From positions 50,712,145-50,776,144 of the forward strand of contig CM057468.1 of NCBI GenBank assembly GCA_030035585.1: a stretch of DNA of 64,000 bases. Direction: 5' to 3'. The notes beneath the pieces were generated by a model. The model saw nothing but the letters and a program-made list of their open reading frames with translations, searched no databases and was not told the DNA's origin. A program made the position numbers and the translations under genes. The stretch comes from Dugong dugon (lineage: Eukaryota; Chordata; Mammalia; Sirenia; Dugongidae). This document shows positions 56,872 through 64,000 of this stretch, in pieces. Each line of letters begins with the position of its first letter. Positions within the stretch are counted from its first letter, which is position 1.

Positions 56872-57087
56872 GAGTCCCTGGGTAATGCAAGAAGTTAATG
56901 CACTTTGTTGCTAACTAAAAAGTTAGAGGTTTGAATCTACCCAGAGGCACCTTGTAAGAAAGGCCTGGCAATCTACTTTCAAAAAATCAGCCACTGAAAA
57001 CCCCATGGAGCACAGTTCTACTCTGGCACACATGGTGTCACCATGACCTGGAATCGACTCAGTGGCACCTTTTTTTTTTTTCGTTAT
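56872..57087 (+). mobile_element. AfroSINE second type, with 11-bp target duplication
   Basis: GAGTCCCTGGGTAATGCAAG, CAGAGGCACCTTGTAAGAAA, body GGCAATCTACTTTCAAAAAA and ATCAGCCACTGAAAACCCCA, tail CCTGGAATCGACTCAGTGGC. GATGTATAAAG at 56861-56871 and 57088-57098 is the duplication. The clearest match to the RTE 5' block at 16780-16845. Confidence 0.9.
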
Positions 57088-57120
57088 GATGTATAAAGAT
57101 AAATCAGTAGACTTTGTAAG

Positions 57121-57324
57121 AGGAGCTCTGGTGTACAATGGTTAAGCACTTAGCTGCCAACCAAAAGGTCGGTGGTTTGAATCCACCAGCTGCTCTGAGG
57201 GAGAAAAGACCTAACGATCTGCTCCCGTCAAGATTTACAGCCTAGGAAACTCTATTAGGCAGTTCTACTCTGTTCTATAGGGTCTCTGTGAGTCAGAATC
57301 CACTCAGTAGCACACAACTACAAG
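57121..57324 (+). mobile_element. AfroSINE, long form
   Basis: AGGAGCTCTGGTGTACAATG, central GATCTGCTCCCGTCAAGATT, tail GGTCTCTGTGAGTCAGAATC. It follows the second-type copy head-to-tail, 33 bp away. Confidence 0.88.
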
Positions 57325-57374
57325 AGACTCTCTAGTGAGTGAGCAAAAAAATGAACAACATCCTTTCATTTGTG

Positions 57375-57520
57375 TTGTATTTCTAGTTCTTGCTGCTAAA
57401 TTAACTGCATGACCTTGGGCAAGTTATTTAACCTCTCTAGGTCTCAGTTTACCCATCTCTAAAATAGGATGAGTGGGGGTGCCACTATGAGAACTAGATG
57501 ATCTTTAAGGTTCCTCAAAG
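57375..57520 (+). mobile_element. MIR SINE
   Basis: TAACTGCATGACCTTGGGCA, AGTTATTTAACCTCTCTAGG, TCAGTTTACCCATCTCTAAA: MIR core with the typical TGACCTTGGGCAAG signature. Confidence 0.78.
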
Positions 57521-57524
57521 TTTT

Positions 57525-59265
57525 TGACCTCTGTTTCGTATGCTTTATTTGGTTGGGGGTGTATATGTGCTCTCATTTATTAATTCATTCAGCAAATATT
57601 TTTTGAGTATGTATAAGGCACTGTGCTATAAATTTTCCATACCTTATTAAAATCACTTTCCTGTTTTCATCACTACAAAACAACACTGCTAAATGTCAGG
57701 GAGAAAAAAAAATCTCCATAAACAGTGCACTGTAAAAACTCACACCAAAATAATAAGGACTCTCTGGATCCCGGCACATCCCAGATCAGGAGCTATGCTA
57801 AATGGAGCACCTGTGGGGGAGCTGCCTGATCCTGGCACCTGCACAAAATATTCCCTGACAACAGCTCTGTAAGGATCCCTAGCCCTTTCCACCAATTAGC
57901 AATACTGTGCAAAAAGTGGGGAAAAAAAAAAAAAAGTTCTAAAAACCAAATAGCAATAAAAATCATTTCAGGTATTTTGTTGTTTAAAGATTTGGGTCTT
58001 TATAAACACATCCAGCCCATGTGATAAAGAAATAGAACTAGCAGATGTTGCTTGATTTTTCTTTTTACCTAGGGATTTCATGGTATCTGTTTTTCAATTT
58101 CCAACTAAGTGTTAAATGCTTGTATAATTTAAGGGTTTCATTTAATTAAGCTTGATAGCATATTTAAACTTTAGGTCAGCCTAGATAACTTGCAAATAGA
58201 AACAACTGGAGCAATTCTGCCAGTTCAGGCTTGTTCTAGAGCATATTTCATTTTATATGATTTAGGTGTTGAGTACAGTTCTAATGGTTTCTGGGCAAAC
58301 CAACTCCAAATTCTTGAGTTTTTTCAGGGCTATATTTATATAAATAAAACTACCACATTCTATCTCTGCTTCCCATCATTTTAAAATTAGTCCACTTGGT
58401 GGGCCAGAAATGGGTAAGGAATAACTCTTTGCTTAAAATTACGAACTGGTGCCAAGTCAGTAGTATGACACACCTAAAGAACATTTTTATTATAGCAGAA
58501 GAGCGCCTTGACATCTACAATAAATACATACCTGAAAAGTTGTGTTTAAGTACCTAGTTTGAACATCTTGTGTTTATCGGTTATTGCTTTGCCACTTGAA
58601 ACATAATTGAATCCAGCAGTTTTTATCCCACACGAACGTGTAAAATAGTACTCACTGTTCGCTATACCGAGTGATGTCTACAGAGTAGACTTAGGAGAGA
58701 GAAATGAGGTGTGGTTGACATGCACATTTACATTGATGATTTTCTCCAGGGCTTCTGGGGGCAATATTTGACAATGGCAGGCAGATTGACTTTGTAAAGT
58801 ATGGTAATTCCTTTTTAATAAGTGTTCTAAACAACATCTTTTCTTGTGGGGGTGGTAATTTTATATTTTATATCATATAAGTAATTCTATTACACATTTA
58901 GAAGCATGTTCTAGATGAGTATTTTCTCACTGCAAACCCAAGTAGGCTAATTCTTTCTGCCTTCCCTCACTTTTTGAGAAAGGCAAGCTCTGAGGGCCTT
59001 CTTCAGCTGCCTAATCATATCTGAATGGCTCATTTCATAGAAGCAGAGTCCTGCTTATCCCCACCAGCTAAGCTCTTACCTCACCCTGTCCTTTTCCCAG
59101 AAAAGAAAGGTCTCTCTGAAAGGTACTCACTTCCTCTTTCTCTGTAGTTTCTACGAACCCAGCCCTGAGGGGGCGAGAACTTGCCCAGACCCTCTGTCCT
59201 CTCTTCTCCACCCCCCGCCTCCCAGTGCAAGCTTTGATGATTATCTTCTGCATACTTGCGTTTTA
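57525..59265. other. Long repeat-poor block, no recognised gene
   Basis: After an L2/MIR-like end near 57575-57640 I recognise no repeat until 59270. 59063-59260 is GC-richer, with minus-strand donor-like sequences (GGGTGAG|GTAAGA ending at 59081 and GAGGAA|GTGAGT near 59128) and a plus-strand TTTCTCTGTAG near 59137-59147. No frame or partner exon supports a call. Confidence 0.4.
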
Positions 59266-59269
59266 GCCT

Positions 59270-59970
59270 AATGAGGCTTCCAGAAACACAAATTTGACCA
59301 TGTCACAGCCTTGCATGAAATCCAGAGTGGTTCCCATCATCTTCAGGATGTGGTTAACATCTCTTAGCAAGCCATAGAAGGCCCAGTATCACCTGACCCC
59401 TCCTGCCTGCTCAGCCTCATCTCCTACCATTTGTACACTCCTGTTCTCTCCTTTGGGAGCCCTGGTTGCACAATGGTTAAGAGCTCTACAGCTAACCAGA
59501 AAGTTGGCAGTTTGAATCCACCAGCCACTCCTGGGAAATCGTATGGGACAGTTCTACTCTGTCTTATAGGCTCGCTATGAGTCAGAATCAAAGACAAATG
59601 GGTTTGGGTATTTTTTTTTTTTTTTTAGTTCACTCCTTCAACTTTACCAAATCAAGCTCTCAAGTTAGCACACATCTTTCTGCTTGACGCACATTTCGCC
59701 AGCTTCTTCACTTGACTAATGCAAACAAATTCTTCACTTCTGATCGAAAGCCTTTACTGATCTTCTTGCTGAGTTAGGTGCCATCTCTCTCTGCTCTTAC
59801 TGTGGCTCTACACATAACATTAATACTTACCATACTTATTTACCTATTCTTCTGTCTCTCCCATTAACAAGGAGCCTGTTATTTCTGTAACTCTTGCTGT
59901 TAAATCTTTCTCCTTACCTATTATATCTCCAGCAACAACAGCAGTGCCTAACGTGTAGTAGTTTTTCAAG
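59270..59970 (+). mobile_element. L2 LINE 3' end split by an AfroSINE
   Basis: AATTTGACCATGTCACAGCC, GAAGGCCCAGTATCACCTGA, CAGCCTCATCTCCTACCATT before the SINE. After it come CGAAAGCCTTTACTGATCTT, GTGGCTCTACACATAACATT and CAACAGCAGTGCCTAACGTG. This is the L2 ORF end and 3'UTR order in sense. Confidence 0.75.
59455..59628 (+). mobile_element. AfroSINE, 45-nt-deletion form, inside L2
   Basis: GGGAGCCCTGGTTGCACAAT, junction CCAGCCACTCCTGGGAAATC, tail GGCTCGCTATGAGTCAGAAT and a long poly-T end. Confidence 0.9.
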
Positions 59971-60605
59971 AAAGACTGGTCATAATCATTCATTCATTCA
60001 TTCATATCCTAATCAACCTTATTTAAAAAGAGCTCTGCTACCAGCACTATATCTAGGGCATCTATTTCAAAGTAATTTTGTGATTACTTGGTACCACCTC
60101 TAAATTTCATGATAACATTAATGTCCGATAACATCACCTGGACCACAATATTTTACACAGCATAGCAGATTCTGCCAAAATATTAATAATGAGATAAAAT
60201 TTCACTCTGGAATCCCAATCAAATATTTCAAAAGATCCTTTGTATACTTAGTTGTTGATAAAGAGGCTCCCAAGGTCTGTATTTTCACACAGAACAGGAG
60301 CTGTTTAAACAGGATTTACATCTACACTCGACTATCCAATGGTGGAGTCAAATGCTTCTATAGGCATTGTTAAATGCATAGTTTTCTTTTCCAAACAAGT
60401 TGCATCTGGATGGTGTTCACATAAGCACTTTCTTCATGATCAGCTGGGGAACAAAGTGAAAAAGACACTGGACTGCAAATACCATCTTTGACTTTTGGTG
60501 GTGTAGGGGTGTTATGAAGTAGATTTCCCAGTGTGGAAATTAACTGTGCCTCAGCCTTATATTTTTCTTTCTTACAATTGCCCTTTGGCTGATGGAATTT
60601 AGTGC
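59971..60605. other. No recognised feature
   Basis: A (TTCA)n-like run at 59988-60004 marks the end of the L2, and unique-looking sequence follows. Confidence 0.45.
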
Positions 60606-60840
60606 TGTAGTAGTTTCTCAACCAGAGTGATTTTACCCCCACGAGACATTTGGCAATGTCTGGAGATGTTTTTGATTACCACAATTTGGGGGGAAAGTTG
60701 AGGCTGATAGTAGTATCTGTTGGATAGATGCCAGGGATAACGCTAAACATCCTACATTGCACAAAATAGCACTCCCCCCCCGCCCACCAAAAAAATTATC
60801 TGCCCCAAAATATCAGTAGTGCTGAGGCTGAGAAACTCTG
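60606..60840 (-). mobile_element. MER20 hAT-Charlie element
   Basis: GTTTCTCAACCAGAGTGATT, GACATTTGGCAATGTCTGGA, TAAACATCCTACATTGCACA, CCCAAAATATCAGTAGTGCT and GAGGCTGAGAAACTCTG: a near-complete copy on the minus strand. Confidence 0.87.
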
Positions 60841-61230
60841 TACCAGGATGAAATGAGAAAAGGTGCAATTAGAACTTGGAAATGAGAATTTGTGACACCT
60901 GTGATTGATTTTTCCTTCTTGCTATGCTGCTCCTTCATAGACAATTCAGAATTGTTTATGGCCCTCTCTAAGGCAGTTCACAACATGGCTATTTGCTTCT
61001 TCAAGGCCAGCAGGAGAGTCTCTCCTCCAGTCTGCTGAGACAGAGGCGTATGTAATGTAAGGTAATCTCGGGAGTGACAACCCATCACCTTTGCTGTACT
61101 CTATTGGTCGGAAGCATGTCACAGGTACTGCCATCACTCAACGGGAGGGAATTATACAAAGGTTTGGACACCAGGAGGCAAGAATCAGCCTTAGGGGCTG
61201 TCTGCCACAGCATATTAATGTCTTGATGGC
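60841..61230. other. No recognised feature
   Basis: Unique-looking sequence. Nothing supported. Confidence 0.45.
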
Positions 61231-61233
61231 GGG

Positions 61234-61715
61234 TGTGTTGGTTTGTGCTGTGTCAATCTAGTTAAGTGGGGAAATCCCATCCCTGTAGAGCATGAACGAG
61301 ATAGGAAGGCAGAAGTGATGCAGTGGTCCTTACTCTCTGAAGGTCGTCAGTCAGATCAGTGATGGACAGATGCAGAGATGCCAGGCTGGTTCCAGCTGGT
61401 CCTTGCTCTCCTCTGTTCTGTGTCCAGCTCTTCTTCCCAACTGCTGGCCAGCAGCTGCCCCAGGCCCACCACCAGAGGCTTGACTGCAGATGGCAATGGC
61501 TTCCCATCTCCCTCCCCACAGGTCCCTTTTTGTGGCTGGGCATCTTGGTTTCTCAGATTGACTGACTGGTGACTCCTCTGATCCTCCAACTTCACCACCG
61601 GACCTTGATTTTCCCAGCCCCTTCTACAACTGTGTGAGGTCAATTTCTACAATAAGTCCTTTCTTCCATAATACACAGGTAACTATGCCCTCCTGCCCAA
61701 ACCCTGACTGATACA
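61234..61715 (+). mobile_element. MaLR (MLT1-class) solo LTR candidate
   Basis: Begins TGTGTTGGTTTGTGCTGTGTCAATCTAG-like (the MLT1 TGTCAA...CTAG start) and ends AACCCTGACTGATACA, the standard MLT1 3' end. Moderately GC-rich middle. No clear 5-bp duplication was seen, so edges may be off by a few bases. Solo fossil. Confidence 0.6.
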
Positions 61716-62093
61716 GATAATATCCCACATTATAATCAGAATATTTAAGCATGTCCTAGGAGCTTCCCACTGTGCTAGATGCTGCGATTAATTTTTTAAA
61801 AATCTAATATAACATAATACTCCTGCCAGAATGTAACCTCTCTGTTTTATTTACTGCTCTGTCTCAGGGCGAGAAAGAGTGTCTGGTACATAGATCTCCA
61901 TAAATATGATTTTCATGAATAATGAATGATGATTATTTAATTTGGATGATAAACATAGGTATATGTGTGTCTATCTGTCTGTCTGTCTATGCATCTATCT
62001 ATATTCAGGGTCCTCAGAGTGTATATTACTATGTTCCACATCACCTCTAACTACCCCTTGTATCTGTCAGACTTCTTTTTTAATAGGCTAGGT
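61716..62093. other. L2 3'-end-like patch and TCTG/TCTA microsatellite
   Basis: 61825-61925 (CCTGCCAGAATGTAACCTCTC...GTGTCTGGTACATAG...) resembles an L2 3' end in sense. 61968-62000 is a (TCTG)n/(TCTA)n repeat. Confidence 0.5.
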
Positions 62094-62265
62094 AGGAGCC
62101 CTGGTGGTTCAGTGGTTAAGAGCTCGGCTGCTAACCAAAAGGCCAGCAGTTCGAATACACCAACCATTCCCAGGAAACCCTATGGGGCAGTTCTACTCCG
62201 TCCTATAGGGTCACTATGAGTTGGAATTGACTTGACGGCAATGGGTTTGGGTTTTTTGGTTTTAT
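62094..62265 (+). mobile_element. AfroSINE, 45-nt-deletion form, well preserved
   Basis: AGGAGCCCTGGTGGTTCAGT, GGTTAAGAGCTCGGCTGCTA, junction CAACCATTCCCAGGAAACCC, tail GGGTCACTATGAGTTGGAAT, GACGGCAATGGGTTTGGG. One of the best-preserved copies and so probably among the youngest. Confidence 0.93.
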
Positions 62266-63539
62266 AGACTAGCTAAGTTGACATACAAAATTAACCATCA
62301 CATCCTCCATCACACAGATGTCTGTCCTGCTCGCTCTTTGCTGTTTTTATCACTTCCCATGTCAAGTGCACAGTGCCTCTGTCTTTAATGGTTAAAAACA
62401 ACTATTTTTTAAAAATACTTTACAGTTTTAAGGGATTTCACATATAAACATTTTTCAAAAATCAGTTAGCTTTGTAAATTTAAGTGAAACATGTTTCCTG
62501 TTAATATTTAATGTTATCTCAGTTCTTCGTATAGGATTTTCTGGAATTGGTAAGTAAGTAAGTGACATTAGGAACCATGGACACCTATCTCTGGGCACTG
62601 GAAATTACAGTGTACTTTGTAGACAGTAGTCGACACTGTCCTCCCCAGAGAATGTTTCTGAGTAGGAAAACAGTCAGAGGCAAGTTACACACCAAATATA
62701 TTTAAATGCTAAAATGAGCAATAAGGCAGAGGATCTAACACTTGCACTCGAAATAAATACATGAAGTTTGTAGAAAATGTAGAGGAAAATTAAGAAAGAA
62801 AGTCTAAGTATGTTTATAGACTTTGACCACATATTAATGGGAAAGGATTAGTATATAACCCCAAAAGAGACAAAATCCTTTGTGCATACTACCTTCTTAG
62901 GAAGAGCGTGTCTTTTTTTTTTTTTGAGAAGTTCCTTTTTTTCATTAAAATTTTTTGTTGTAATTTAAATTTAATAATGTAATAATCAGGGAGTATAATT
63001 AGAAGAGGTGTTAGAGAGAACCTGGTCCAATCTTCTTACTTTGCAGATGAAGTAACTGGGACCTAGACAACTTAAGTACTTGCTCAGGTCATGCAGCTAA
63101 CGAATAGGGTAGAATCCAGAAGTTGAAAGAGACCTATCGTCTTCAAACATTCCTACTGAGTCATCAATCCTGATGGGGCCCCATTCCACCTTTGAATCAT
63201 TAATTCATGACCTCTTCATTTTTGGAACATGGTCATTAGAATTCTAAAATCTTATCTAATAAATAATAATAATTTAATAATATGAAAGACTGATCTTTTC
63301 TGGTGGTTACGCCCCTCTCGCTAAGTAGTTTCCGTGTTGTCATTGTTTTTAAATTCACAAGGGTGTACACTAAAGATCATATAATATTTTATAGGAACTC
63401 TATCAGCATCTTTCTACTCTTGGTTATATGGTCTAGATTTCTCCTATACAATAACTGAAAAGAAGCTTTAAAACCTCCAAGCAACAATGACTTACTGTAA
63501 AGGCCCTCACTGCTCTAACACTTAAAAACAGATATATAA
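62266..63539. other. Unique sequence, weak MIR fragment only
   Basis: 63010-63115 (TTTGCAGATGAAGTAACTGG...GGTCATGCAGCTAACGAATA) looks like an antisense MIR. Otherwise nothing recognised. Confidence 0.4.
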
Positions 63540-64000
63540 CTACTAAAATCTACTCAAAAGAAAATAGAAAATCTGAATAGACCTATAAAAAGTAAAGAGA
63601 TAGGAATTCCTGATTTAAGAACTTAGAAAAGTCCAGGCCCAGATGCCTTCACTGGTGAATTCTGTCAGACAACTAAAGAAGAACAAATATCAATTCTTCA
63701 AAATTTTTCAAAAAATAGAAGAGGAAATAACATTTCTCATCTCATTCTATGAGAGCAGTATTAACCTGATATCAGCCAGCAAAGACATCACAAGAAAAGA
63801 AAACCGCAGACCAATAGCTCTTAAGAATATAGATGCAAAAATCCTCAACAATATACCCGCAAACTGATTCCATCAGCTTAAAAAAAAATTATGCACTGAG
63901 ACAAGTCGGATTTATTGTAGGTATGCACAGTTGACCTAATATCTGAAAATCAATTGATATAATACACTGTATCAACAGAATAAAGGACAAGAACTACATG
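63540..64000 (+). mobile_element. Old L1 ORF2 fragment running off the window
   Basis: RT-domain relics in order: GGCCCAGATGCCTTCACTGG (the PGPDAFTGE-type block, about 63635), GAAAACCGCAGACCAATAGC ([19 protein letters not shown], about 63800), CAAGTCGGATTTATTGTAGG (QVGFI, about 63903). It lacks the catalytic FADD region within the window. A different and older copy than the 30-36 kb L1. Confidence 0.75.

Noticed and set aside
61262-61643. 93- and 95-codon minus-strand open frames
   Set aside because: They are antisense within a MaLR-type LTR; moderate GC content explains the open frames.
1-64000. CRISPR arrays, bacterial operons, insertion sequences or other prokaryotic systems
   Set aside because: No direct-repeat/spacer arrays, ribosome-binding sites or dense long ORFs. 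The repeat content is entirely mammalian.

Overview
This window is mammalian genomic DNA from an afrotherian, most likely a paenungulate (elephant, hyrax or sirenian group) and probably elephant. The reason is its SINE content. I count roughly 25 full or near-full copies of the tRNA-derived AfroSINE family on both strands, plus several tail fragments. About half of the full copies lack the same 45-nucleotide central block. From memory of the published AfroSINE subfamilies, that deletion marks the Paenungulata. The window also holds an RTE/BovB-like LINE and mammalian L1, L2, MIR, MER20, MER5 and MaLR/ERVL fossils.

No complete protein-coding gene of the host is visible. The clearest host functional element is a CpG island at about 23.64-24.64 kb. 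It looks like a promoter. On the minus strand it contains a good splice donor (CCG|GTGAGT, exon end at 24101), which suggests a 5'UTR first exon of a gene running left with its first intron covering 1-24 kb. A plus-strand donor (CC|GTAAGT at 25082) hints at a divergent transcript. I could not identify either gene. The rest reads as intron or intergenic sequence filled with repeats.

Layout. 0-7 kb: an old L2 fragment, AfroSINEs, MER20, MIR and an unrecognised 57-codon open frame. 7.3-15.8 kb: an ERVL-type LTR, AfroSINEs, an RTE 3' fragment, MER20, a MaLR-type LTR and old L1. 16.6-19.6 kb: a near full-length RTE LINE between perfect 11-bp target duplications. 19.6-23.6 kb: L2, then unique sequence. 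23.6-25.3 kb: the CpG island. 25-30.6 kb: mostly unique sequence, with two SINE families and MER5A. 30.6-36.2 kb: a 5.6-kb 5'-truncated L1 with a 61-bp tandem triplication in ORF2. 36.4-43.3 kb: a stack of LTRs, a split RTE fragment and SINEs. 43.3-51.1 kb: AfroSINE pairs, MIR and old L1. 51.7-56.4 kb: degraded minus-strand L1 layered with an LTR, a younger L1 3' end and AfroSINEs. 56.8-64 kb: SINEs, a long repeat-poor block, an L2 split by an AfroSINE, MER20, a MaLR-type LTR and an L1 fragment cut by the window end.

The most interesting signal is how the retroposons relate to each other. The RTE LINE supplies its 3' tail to the AfroSINEs, as expected for a LINE/SINE pair. A block near its 5' end also resembles the central body of the AfroSINEs. 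A separate SINE at 28.8-29.2 kb has a tRNA-Gly-like head that seems to join directly to the extreme 5' end of the RTE and then jumps to its 3' end. This resembles the way ruminant Bov-tA SINEs were built from BovB.
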